DNA from: Alphaproteobacteria bacterium
Lineage (GTDB): Bacteria; Myxococcota_A; UBA796; GCA-2862545
Length of the DNA stretch: 64,000 nt
Assembly (NCBI GenBank): GCA_020632955.1
Contig: JACKEO010000023.1
Location: 3,750 to 67,749 of the forward strand
Direction: 5' to 3'
How positions within the stretch are numbered: position 1 is the stretch's first letter; every line of letters begins with the position of its first letter. Both the position numbers and the translations under genes were made by a program. The notes under the pieces are model-generated. The model was given only the letters and a program-made list of their open reading frames with translations, searched no databases and was not told the DNA's origin. This document shows, piece by piece, positions 23,760-30,981 of the stretch.

Positions 23760-24382
23760 GCGCCGCGACGCCGCTGGACCCGGCGGCCCACCGCGACTTC
23801 CTCAACCGCACCTACGGGTGGACCCGGTCGATCTACGATCTGACCCGCAAGCACTACCTCTTCGGCCGCGACACGGTCCTCGAGGCCCTGCTGCGGGAGC
23901 CCTGGGAGGGGCTGGTGGAGGTGGGGCCGGGCACCGGGCGCAACCTCGCCATCCTCCGCGCCCGACGGCCCAAGGCGCGCCTCGGCGGCGTGGAGGCCTG
24001 CGACGAGATGCTGGAGCACGCGCAGGCGCGCCTCCCGGAGGTGCGCTTCGTGCACGGCTTCGCCGAGACGGCCTCCTACGCCGGGCTGCTGGGCCTGCCC
24101 GCCGACCGGGTCCTGTTCAGCTACTGCCTGTCGATGGTGCAGGACCCGGGGGCAGCCCTCGACCGCGCGCTGGACCAGGTGGCGCCGGGGGGCGAGGTGG
24201 TGGTGGTGGACTTCGCCGACCTGGGCGGGCTCCCGTGGCCGCTCGCGGGGCTCCTGCGGGCCTGGCTCGCGGCCTTCCACGTGGTGCCGCTGGACGAGGC
24301 GCTGCTCGATGCACGCGGCGCCACGGTGTCGCATGGTCCTGGCCGCTACTGGCTCCAGGCGCGGCTGCGTCGACCGGGCTGA
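23756..24382 (+). CDS. btaB: SAM-dependent N-methyltransferase for betaine lipid headgroup
   Basis: Second enzyme of DGTS synthesis: three N-methylations of diacylglyceryl-homoserine. 208 residues, class I methyltransferase: FLNRTYGWTRSIYDLTRKHYLFGRD at the start, motif I LVEVGPGTGRNLAIL, acidic loop GGVEACDEMLEHA, then DRVLFSYCLSMVQDPGAALDRAL and PGGEVVVVDFADL. The opening WTRxIYDLTRxxYLxGRD is typical of BtaB and PmtA-like enzymes. GTG overlaps the btaA stop. Alone it could be called a phospholipid methyltransferase; the pairing decides it. Confidence 0.85.
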   Translation: MSAATPLDPAAHRDFLNRTYGWTRSIYDLTRKHYLFGRDTVLEALLREPWEGLVEVGPGTGRNLAILRARRPKARLGGVEACDEMLEHAQARLPEVRFVHGFAETASYAGLLGLPADRVLFSYCLSMVQDPGAALDRALDQVAPGGEVVVVDFADLGGLPWPLAGLLRAWLAAFHVVPLDEALLDARGATVSHGPGRYWLQARLRRPG

Positions 24383-24441
24383 GCGCGCGTGCGGGTGGCG
24401 ATGCCCGGGCGGGCAGGGCACCATGGCCGCACGGAGCGCCC

Positions 24442-25734
24442 ATGATCCTGTCGCTGTGGCTGGTGGCCTGCACCCAGCAGGTGGACGTGTCGGACCCGGA
24501 GCGCGCCCCCGTGGCGGTGGTGCTCTCGCCGTCGGAGGGCAGCGAGATCCCCAGCGGTCCCGCCACCTTCCTCGGGCAGGTGGAGGACGCCGAGACGCCC
24601 GCGGAGCAGCTCTTCGCCACCTGGTCCCTCGCGCCGGCCGACGGGGTCTTCCGCGACGTCTGCAAGGGCTTCGCCGACGCGGAGGGCATGGTGCAGTGCA
24701 CCACCGACGTCGCCCCCGAGGACGCGCGCCTGCGACTGCAGGTGGTGGACCGCGCGGGCTACCGCGACCAGGTGCTGCTCGATCTGGCGGTGCGCGCCGT
24801 GGCGGCGCCGGTGGTCACGCTCACCGAGCCCAGCACCCTGCGCCGCGCGTGGCGCAACCTGCCCATCCGCGTGCGCGCCACCGTGACCGACGCCGACCAC
24901 GACCCCGGCGAGCTGGTGGCCAGCTGGATCAGCGACCTCGACGGTCCGGTGGAGGGCCCCACCACGGTGGCGGGCGACGGCAGCCTCACGGGGGCGCTCC
25001 GCCTCACGGAGGGCCAGCACCGGCTCACGCTGGCGGTCACCGACCCCGACGGCGAGCGGGGGGCCGCCACCGTGCAGCTCGCGGTGGGCGGCGACAACCT
25101 GCCGCCTACGCTGCGCATCGACGCCCCGGTGGCCGCTGCCGTGGTCGCGCTGGGCAGTCCTGTGCCGTTCAAGGCCTGGGTGCGCGACGACGAGGCCCCC
25201 GACGAGACGGTGGCGGTGGTGGTCACGAGCCAGCTCGACGGCGTGGTGGCCGAGGTGCCCGTCGCCGGGCCGGGGTTCGCCGAGGCCGCGCTCGCGGGCC
25301 TCACGCTCGGGGCCCACACGCTCACGGTCACGGCCACCGACGTGGACGACCAGGTGGCCACCGCCACGGTGGCGATCGTGGTGGGCCAGGCCCCCACGAT
25401 CGACGTGGTGTGCCCCGTGGCGGGCACCACCGACGCCGTGGGCGAGCCCATCGACGTGGTGGTCGACCTCGCCGACGAACGCTCCGGCCCGGGCAAGCTC
25501 CAGCTGTTCGTCGACATCGACGGCAGCCGGCAGACCACCATCTACAAGCCGGACGTCGACGGGCGCGCCTTCACGCGCGTGAGCCTCGCGCCGGGCACCC
25601 ACACCCTCGCGTTCACGGTGCAGGACGAGGACGCGTTGCAGACCTCGGTCTCCGTGGACGTCACGGTGGGCGGCACGCCCAACCAGACCTGTCCGGCCAT
25701 GGACGCCATCCTCGGCGGTGCCTCGGGCGGTTAG
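24442..25734 (+). CDS. Lipoprotein with Ig-like/PKD-like repeats
   Basis: 430 residues. MILSLWLVAC is a short lipoprotein signal (Cys10). The mature part has about four beta-sandwich repeats of 90-100 residues, each opening with a PxVxLxxP-type strand and closing with EGQHRLTLAVTDPDG- or LGAHTLTVTATDVDD-type strands; GDNLPPTLRI marks one boundary. The same repeat style forms the N-terminal parts of the two MopE-like lipoproteins at 39037 and 41999, so this is a paralogue lacking the metal-binding C-terminus. It ends in a Gly-rich tail after a CPAMDAI segment. Likely a cell-surface structural or adhesive protein. Confidence 0.7.
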   Translation: MILSLWLVACTQQVDVSDPERAPVAVVLSPSEGSEIPSGPATFLGQVEDAETPAEQLFATWSLAPADGVFRDVCKGFADAEGMVQCTTDVAPEDARLRLQVVDRAGYRDQVLLDLAVRAVAAPVVTLTEPSTLRRAWRNLPIRVRATVTDADHDPGELVASWISDLDGPVEGPTTVAGDGSLTGALRLTEGQHRLTLAVTDPDGERGAATVQLAVGGDNLPPTLRIDAPVAAAVVALGSPVPFKAWVRDDEAPDETVAVVVTSQLDGVVAEVPVAGPGFAEAALAGLTLGAHTLTVTATDVDDQVATATVAIVVGQAPTIDVVCPVAGTTDAVGEPIDVVVDLADERSGPGKLQLFVDIDGSRQTTIYKPDVDGRAFTRVSLAPGTHTLAFTVQDEDALQTSVSVDVTVGGTPNQTCPAMDAILGGASGG

Positions 25735-25757
25735 CCCGGCTCCACCACGAGGTGGCC

Positions 25758-26447
25758 GTGTCGCTGCTCCCTTCGCACCCCCACGACTTCCCCCGCTGCT
25801 GGACGGTCTCCCGCCTCCTGGGGCTGTGCGTGCAGCGCCTCTTCGGCTGGCGCACGGAGGGGGGGCCGCCGCCCGTGTCGAAGGCCGTGCTCATCGCGGC
25901 GCCCCACACCTCGAACTGGGACTTCTTCCACGCGCTCATGGCGGGCTGGGTCTTCGGCCTGTCCTTCCAGTGGCTCGGCAAGGACGCGCTCTTCGAGGGA
26001 CCGCTGGGGCCGCTGCTGCGCTTCCTCGGCGGCGTGGCGGTGGATCGCAGCGCACCCCACGGCCTGGTGGAGGAGGTGGCGCGCCGCTTCCGGGCGTCCG
26101 ATCGCCTGCTGCTCATGGTGCCGGCCGAGGGCACCCGCTCCTTCCGTCCCTACTGGAAGAGCGGCTTCTACCAGATCGCCAGCCAGGCCGAGGTGCCCAT
26201 CATCCTGGGCTGGCTGGACTACCGGCACAGGGTGGCCGGGCTGGGCCCCGCCATCCTCCCCACCGGCGACGTACGCGCCGACATGGACCGCATCCGGGCT
26301 TTCTACGCCGACAAGACCGGGAAGTTCCCCGAGCGCTTCGGCACCGTGCGCCTGCGGCAGGAGGACGAGGCGCCCGAGGCGGCGGCGTCAGCGCCGGAGC
26401 AGGGCCTGTCCGGCGAGGATCAGCGCGGCGACGAGCACACCGGCTGA
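25758..26447 (+). CDS. PlsC-like 1-acyl-glycerol-3-phosphate acyltransferase
   Basis: 229 residues. Acyltransferase block I AAPHTSNWDFFHAL (HxxxxD), block II-III region KDALFEGPLGPLLRFLGGVAVDR, and VPAEGTRSFRPYWKSGFYQIA (EGTRS substrate motif), then PIILGWLDYRHR. Such enzymes acylate glycerol lipids, and proximity to btaAB fits membrane-lipid synthesis. GTG at 25758 is supported by GAGG 5 nt upstream. The last 20 codons overlap the end of the convergent anti-sigma gene by 60 bp and encode an acidic tail not needed by the family, as if an earlier stop had been lost. Confidence 0.8.
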   Translation: MSLLPSHPHDFPRCWTVSRLLGLCVQRLFGWRTEGGPPPVSKAVLIAAPHTSNWDFFHALMAGWVFGLSFQWLGKDALFEGPLGPLLRFLGGVAVDRSAPHGLVEEVARRFRASDRLLLMVPAEGTRSFRPYWKSGFYQIASQAEVPIILGWLDYRHRVAGLGPAILPTGDVRADMDRIRAFYADKTGKFPERFGTVRLRQEDEAPEAAASAPEQGLSGEDQRGDEHTG

Positions 26448-27092
26448 GGCGTGCCCCAGCAGCAGGTGCGTGGGCTCCACGTGGTGGCACTGGAGCAGGC
26501 CGCCCGCGAAGCCGAAGGCCCCCCCCGTGGCGGCCGCGCCGGCCACCCGCCAGCGGGAGGGCGCGTCGCTGCGGTCGAGGAAGAGCACCGCCAGCGCGCC
26601 CGCGAGGGCGGCGATCAGGCCGGTGGCGCCGCAGGCCAGGTGACCCACCGCGGGCACGGGCGCGACGTCGCCGGGGATGGCAGGCACCAGGGCGAGGAGG
26701 GCCGGCGCACCGAGCAGCAGCACGCCGAGCAGGCCGGCCGTGGGCAGCGGGCGGCTGTGCAGGCCGCGCAGGGCCAGGGCGGCGCTGGCGATGCCCACGG
26801 CCACCAGCGCCAGGCCGAAGGCCAGCGTGCGCAGCAGCTCGCCGGCGGTCAGGTCCATCCGCAGGCCGTGCTGCACCGCCACCACGGTGACCGCGATGGC
26901 GGCGGCCGCGGCCGCGAGGCCCGTGCGCTGCGGCGTGGGCAGCTCGCGGAGCCGGTCGCGCACGTTCGGGGGCCGATCGAGCGTGTCGGCCGCCACGGCG
27001 GCGAACAGCGCGTCGAGGGTCGCGGGCGCGCTGGGGGGCAGCGTGTCGCGACGGTCGTCGGGCAGCGGTCGTGGCTCGTGGGTCTCGGGCAT
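26388..27092 (-). CDS. Membrane protein, probable anti-sigma factor (NrsF/DUF1109-like)
   Basis: 234 residues. A charged N-terminal cytosolic part of about 55 residues (LDALFAAVAADTLDRPPNVRDRLREL) is followed by six hydrophobic segments (TGLAAAAAAIAVTVVAV, LRTLAFGLALVAVGIASAALAL, LLGVLLLGAPALLALVPAI, GATGLIAALAGALAVLFL, GGAFGFAGGLLQC, ASAGVLVAALILAG) with CHHVEPTHLLLGH between the last two. The six-helix layout and LLQCHH...HLLLGH string fit NrsF/DUF1109 anti-sigma proteins, and the gene lies 33 bp after an ECF sigma gene on the same strand. The trigger is unknown; the Cys-His motif could sense metal or redox. Confidence 0.65.
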   Translation of the reverse strand: MPETHEPRPLPDDRRDTLPPSAPATLDALFAAVAADTLDRPPNVRDRLRELPTPQRTGLAAAAAAIAVTVVAVQHGLRMDLTAGELLRTLAFGLALVAVGIASAALALRGLHSRPLPTAGLLGVLLLGAPALLALVPAIPGDVAPVPAVGHLACGATGLIAALAGALAVLFLDRSDAPSRWRVAGAAATGGAFGFAGGLLQCHHVEPTHLLLGHASAGVLVAALILAGQALLRR

Positions 27093-27125
27093 CGCAGGCG
27101 TTCTATGGTGGGGGGAGGGCGGGGG

Positions 27126-27659
27126 TTACCCCTCGCCGAGGAGGCTCCGGAGCTTCTCGTAGCCGCGGTGGGCACGCACCTTCACCGCCGCGTGGGAGGC
27201 GCCGACGATCTCGGCCACCTCGGGGAAGGACAGGCCCTCGTACCAGTGCAGCAGGATCACCTCCCGCTGGCTGTCGGGGAGCTGGAGGAGGGCACGGCGC
27301 ACCAGGCGGTCCGCGGCGGTGGAGGTGTCGGGGCCCACGGCGGGCTCCCGGTGCAGCTCGGGGTCGAGCTGGGCCTCGGGCTTGCGCGACAGCCGCCGGA
27401 AGTGCTCCCGGCGCACGTTCATCGCGATGGCGAAGAGCCAGGGGCGGAAGCGCCCGTCGAGGCGGAAGTCCTTCCGGGCGCGGTGCACGTGGAGGAAGGT
27501 GGTCTGCAGCAGGTCGCGGGCGTGGGGCTCGGAGAGTCCGGCGCGGCGGAAGGTGCCGAGCACGCGGTCGGCGTACCGCTGGAAGAGGGCCTCGAAGGCG
27601 GCGCGGTCGTCCTGCGTGACGTAGGCCGTCATCAAGGCTTCGTCGGTTCGCCCGTCCAT
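27126..27659 (-). CDS. ECF-type RNA polymerase sigma factor
   Basis: 177 residues with sigma region 2 (DDRAAFEALFQRYADRVLGTFRRAG, DLLQTTFLHVHRARKDFR, RFRPWLFAIAMNVRREHFRR) and region 4 (ALLQLPDSQREVILLHWYEGLSFPEVAEIVGASHAAVKVRAHRGYEKLR), joined by an acidic linker. Group IV sigma factor for an envelope or stress regulon. The next gene on the strand is its probable membrane anti-sigma. A TAGCTC motif is 26 nt upstream; no clear autoregulated ECF-type promoter was identified. The neighbouring divergent sulfatase may be a target, but that is inference. Confidence 0.9.
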   Translation of the reverse strand: MDGRTDEALMTAYVTQDDRAAFEALFQRYADRVLGTFRRAGLSEPHARDLLQTTFLHVHRARKDFRLDGRFRPWLFAIAMNVRREHFRRLSRKPEAQLDPELHREPAVGPDTSTAADRLVRRALLQLPDSQREVILLHWYEGLSFPEVAEIVGASHAAVKVRAHRGYEKLRSLLGEG

Positions 27660-27679
27660 CGCCCCGCCCAGGAGGCCAC

Positions 27680-27707
27680 GAGCTAACGCCGGGTCCCGCG
27701 ATAGGCT
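27680..27707. promoter_or_regulatory. Divergent promoter region between ECF sigma and sulfatase genes
   Basis: Minus-strand TAGCTC (27680-27685) is 26 nt before the sigma start; plus-strand TAGGCT (27702-27707) is 26 nt before the sulfatase GTG. The two candidate -10 boxes face away from each other only 16 bp apart, so polymerase binding at one may exclude the other. Confidence 0.4.
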
Positions 27708-27727
27708 CGCGCAGCCGTGGAGGTGGC

Positions 27728-29173
27728 GTGCTTCGGATGCTGGTGGTCGCCGTGTGTGTGGCGGCCCTCACAGCCTGCGGGTGGGGCAAGGGCCCCAAGC
27801 AGCGCGGACGACGCGACGTCCGTCCCTTCGACCAGCCGGGCGCCCTGCGCCTGCTGCCCGGCCAGGTGCCCGAGGGCTCGCCGAAGCTGCCCGCCGAGCT
27901 GGTCGACAAGCCGGTGCGCGCCGACCTGCCCGACGACCAGCCGGGCCTCGTGGTGCTCGTCGTGATGGACACCGTGCGCGCCGACCACACCAGCCTCTGC
28001 GCCTACCACCGCCCCACCACGCCCACGCTGGAGGCGATGGCGGTGCAGCCGCACACGGCCCACACCTGCGCCGCCTACGCCCCGGCCACCTGGACGCTGC
28101 CCACGCACGCCTCGCTGTTCACCGGGCAGGCGCCGGAGGATCACGGCCTGCTGGGGCGTGGCATCGCCCTGCCCGACGAGGCCACCACCCTGGCCGAGCG
28201 CTTCGCGGAGCGCGGCTACCAGACCGCGCTCGTGTCGGCGAACCCCATCCTCAAGGCGCCCACCGGCCTGCACCAGGGCTTCCACCACACCGAGGTGGCG
28301 CCGGGGATGATCAGCGCCCTGCGCGGCCCCAGGGGCTTCGCGGGGGCCCTTCGCGGCGTGCTCGCCCGCCTGGACGCCACCCGTCCGCTCTTCCTCGTGG
28401 TGAACCTCTACGACGCGCACGATCCCTACCCGCCGATCCCGCGCGACCTCGGGTGGGTGCACCCGCAGCCGTCGATGAGCTTCCGGGAGCAGGTGAAGGT
28501 GCCCGACCCCACCTACCTGGCCTTCCGCAGCGGCGAGCTGGCGGGGGAGCCGCGCGCGCGCTGGCTGCGGCGGCTCACCGACGGCTACGACCACGGCATC
28601 CTGCTGGCCGACCAGGGGCTCACCCGGGTGGTGAAGCTGCTGCTGAAGCAGGGCTGGTCGAAGCACGGCGTGCGCATGGTCGTCACCAGCGACCACGGCG
28701 AGAACCTGGGCGAGCACGACCGCCTGCGGCACGACGGCCCCCCCTTCGAGACGGTGGCCCGCGTGCCGGTGCTCGTGTACGACGACACCCGGCCCGCCCT
28801 GCAGCTCCCCGAGCCCCTGTCCCTGGTGGACCTGCACGACGTCGTGCTCGACGGCCGGCTGCCCGAGGTGCCGGGCGCCGTGCGGTCGTCGTCGGTGGAC
28901 TACGGACCCGGGGCCGACGCCTGGTTCGAGGACAGCGTGGCCCTGTGGCCCGCGACGGACCGCAAGTGGATGAGCCGGCCCGAGGCCCGCGTGCAGGTGG
29001 ATCTGGCGGAGGACCCCGGTGAGCTGCAGCCTGCCGCCGCGCCGCCGGAGGCCGTGGACGCCCTCACGGCGGCCGAGACGCGGCTGCAGGAGGCCAAGGT
29101 CAAGGCGGCGGCCGAGGCGCGTCAGAGTGCTGAGGTGGGCGCCCTGCTGGAGGAGCTCGGCTACGCCGAGTGA
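27728..29173 (+). CDS. Sulfatase-fold lipoprotein lacking the formylglycine Cys/Ser
   Basis: 481 residues. Signal LRMLVVAVCVAALTAC with lipobox, basic spacer, then the alkaline-phosphatase/sulfatase fold: VVLVVMDTVRADHTSL (metal Asp), YAPATWTLPTHASLFTGQAP, a late VTSDHGENLGEHDRLRHDG metal site, and a long C-terminal charged helix. At the position of the sulfatase C/S-x-P-S-R motif it has Thr123-Leu-Pro-Thr-His127, so the nucleophile would be Thr, as in many phospho- or phosphoethanolamine-transferase-like members. It may be a phosphodiesterase or headgroup transferase rather than a sulfatase. GGAGG lies 4 nt before the GTG; ATG at 27737 is an alternative. Confidence 0.75.
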   Translation: MLRMLVVAVCVAALTACGWGKGPKQRGRRDVRPFDQPGALRLLPGQVPEGSPKLPAELVDKPVRADLPDDQPGLVVLVVMDTVRADHTSLCAYHRPTTPTLEAMAVQPHTAHTCAAYAPATWTLPTHASLFTGQAPEDHGLLGRGIALPDEATTLAERFAERGYQTALVSANPILKAPTGLHQGFHHTEVAPGMISALRGPRGFAGALRGVLARLDATRPLFLVVNLYDAHDPYPPIPRDLGWVHPQPSMSFREQVKVPDPTYLAFRSGELAGEPRARWLRRLTDGYDHGILLADQGLTRVVKLLLKQGWSKHGVRMVVTSDHGENLGEHDRLRHDGPPFETVARVPVLVYDDTRPALQLPEPLSLVDLHDVVLDGRLPEVPGAVRSSSVDYGPGADAWFEDSVALWPATDRKWMSRPEARVQVDLAEDPGELQPAAAPPEAVDALTAAETRLQEAKVKAAAEARQSAEVGALLEELGYAE

Positions 29174-29186
29174 CCGTGGCGGGGGG

Positions 29187-30866
29187 TCAGCCCTTGCCGG
29201 GCGGCAGGGTGCCGTCGAGCGCCATCTTCATCCACGCCTCCTCGCAGGCGCGGATGTCGTCGGCCGAGAGCGGCTCGGTGCGCGGCTTGACCTCGAAGCG
29301 GCCCGGCCCCCAGCGGATGTTGGGGCGGTAGCAGGCGATGTAGCCGGGGGGCGGACGCCGATCGTGGGCCATCCACCGGAACTGGTCCTCGGGCACGGGG
29401 TTGCGCGCGATGACGCGGTCGTTGAGGCCCATGCGGTCGAGGATGGCCACGTACGGCATGTTCCAGCTCGCGATGCCCACGCTGCCCAGGGCGATCACCG
29501 GGTAGCGCCGCGTGAGCTCGGCCTCCTCCGTCCACAGCTCGGGGCCCGCCACCGACAGGCTGGCCTCGCGCTCCGGGAAGTTCTTCTGGTGGTGCAGCCG
29601 GAACATGCGGTGGGACTGGTGCGAGATGCGCGTGGTGTGGCGGCACAGCCAGCGCTCCGCGAGGTCGTGCAGGCTGGCGTACCAGGACAGCGGCGGGGGG
29701 AAGAGCGGGGCCACGTCGAGCTGGAGCTTCGGGATGCGCTGCTTCGTCTCCACCTGGCGCATCTGGATCCAGTCGGGCCAGGTGATCCACCAGGTGCCCA
29801 CCAGCGCCGTGGCCGACAGCGCGAGCACGGCGCGACGGCTGGCCGCCACGCGCACCACCGCCCACGGCCAGATCACCCAGGCCACCTCCACCCAGTGCAG
29901 CCAGATGCGGTACTCGAAGTGGTCTCCGCCCACGCGCACCACGTAGTAGGCGGCGTGCGCCACGAGGGCGCCCAGGGCCAGCCAGGTGGGGGCGTGGGCC
30001 CACCACGCCTCGAGGCGGCGGGCGTCCTCACGGTGCCGCCAGCCCAGCACGCCCAGCACCACCAGCCAGATCCACCACGTGTACTCGAGCAGGAAGACGG
30101 CCAGGTAGGTGAAGCCGGCCTCGGGCCACGGGCGCACGTGCTTGGCGTAGTAGGTGTTCGGCAGCCAGAAGCCGTAGGTGGCGTGGCGCCAGAGCAGGTG
30201 GGCCACCGGCAGGGCGAAGGGCAGCAGCGCCAGGGCGTCGGTGCGCCGCCAGCCGCTGCGCAGGCGCTCCGCCGCCACGATCACCGGCGTGGCGACCAGG
30301 AAGAGCAGCCCGTCGGGTCGCGTGAGCGTGATGAGGCTCACGAGCAGGGTGCCCACCACCGGCCAGGCCGCGCCCCTCGACCCGAAGACGGCCCAGAACA
30401 CCCAGCCGATCAGCAGGGCGTCGTACATCGAGGTCTCGAGCCCCGACGAGGTCCACGCCAGCCAGGTGGTGTTCGTGACGCAGCCCAGGAGCGACAGCCC
30501 CACGAGGCCGGGGCGGAGCCCCTCGTGGGCCTCGGGCAGCGGCAGCCGGCGCACCGCCTCGGCCACCAGACCCAGGCGCAGCAGCGAGAAGCCCAGGTCC
30601 ACCCAGGTGGCGGTCACCGTGGGATCGAGGCCCGTGAGCGACCACAGGCCGTCGAGCAGCACGATCCAGAGGAAGGAGGTGTAGCCCTCCACCGGCGTGA
30701 AGGGCGGGGGGTTCCAGACGTAGCCCCAGCCCGCCCGCCGGTTCGAGATGTAGCGGAAGGCGATGTAGGCGTCGTCGCACTGGTACCAGAAGAGCAGCCA
30801 GCCCCCCACGGCGAGCGCGGAGGCGGCGAGCAGCAGCAGCCAGAACCAGGGGGGACGGCGGGGCAC
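29187..30866 (-). CDS. Polytopic membrane protein, GT-C glycosyltransferase-like
   Basis: 559 residues with about ten hydrophobic segments in the first 420 residues and a soluble C-terminal domain. The first outer loop has CDDAYIAFRYISNRRAGWGYVWNP followed by PVEGYTSFLW, the DD-containing loop typical of GT-C enzymes that use lipid-linked sugars (AftB-like arabinofuranosyl/mannosyl transferases). TRPDGLLF is another conserved loop. The C-terminal part (YPVIALGSVGIASW...MGLNDRVIA) is also seen in that family. It probably adds sugars to an envelope glycan. It is convergent with the upstream sulfatase gene (13 bp). A related protein is encoded at 60780. Confidence 0.65.
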   Translation of the reverse strand: MPRRPPWFWLLLLAASALAVGGWLLFWYQCDDAYIAFRYISNRRAGWGYVWNPPPFTPVEGYTSFLWIVLLDGLWSLTGLDPTVTATWVDLGFSLLRLGLVAEAVRRLPLPEAHEGLRPGLVGLSLLGCVTNTTWLAWTSSGLETSMYDALLIGWVFWAVFGSRGAAWPVVGTLLVSLITLTRPDGLLFLVATPVIVAAERLRSGWRRTDALALLPFALPVAHLLWRHATYGFWLPNTYYAKHVRPWPEAGFTYLAVFLLEYTWWIWLVVLGVLGWRHREDARRLEAWWAHAPTWLALGALVAHAAYYVVRVGGDHFEYRIWLHWVEVAWVIWPWAVVRVAASRRAVLALSATALVGTWWITWPDWIQMRQVETKQRIPKLQLDVAPLFPPPLSWYASLHDLAERWLCRHTTRISHQSHRMFRLHHQKNFPEREASLSVAGPELWTEEAELTRRYPVIALGSVGIASWNMPYVAILDRMGLNDRVIARNPVPEDQFRWMAHDRRPPPGYIACYRPNIRWGPGRFEVKPRTEPLSADDIRACEEAWMKMALDGTLPPGKG

Positions 30867-30952
30867 GGGGGCGGGTCTCGCGGCGGGGGCGCAACCTCAC
30901 GCGCCCGCGCCGGGCGGGCCACCCCGTCGCGCGACGGAGCCCCCGGGTCGGA

Positions 30953-30958
30953 TAGGAC
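30953..30958 (+). promoter_or_regulatory. Putative -10 element for the arylsulfatase gene
   Basis: TAGGAC, 29 nt upstream of the GTG at 30982, fitting the window-wide motif. Confidence 0.4.
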
Positions 30959-30981
30959 GGGGGGCGTGGCGAGGAGCGTGG

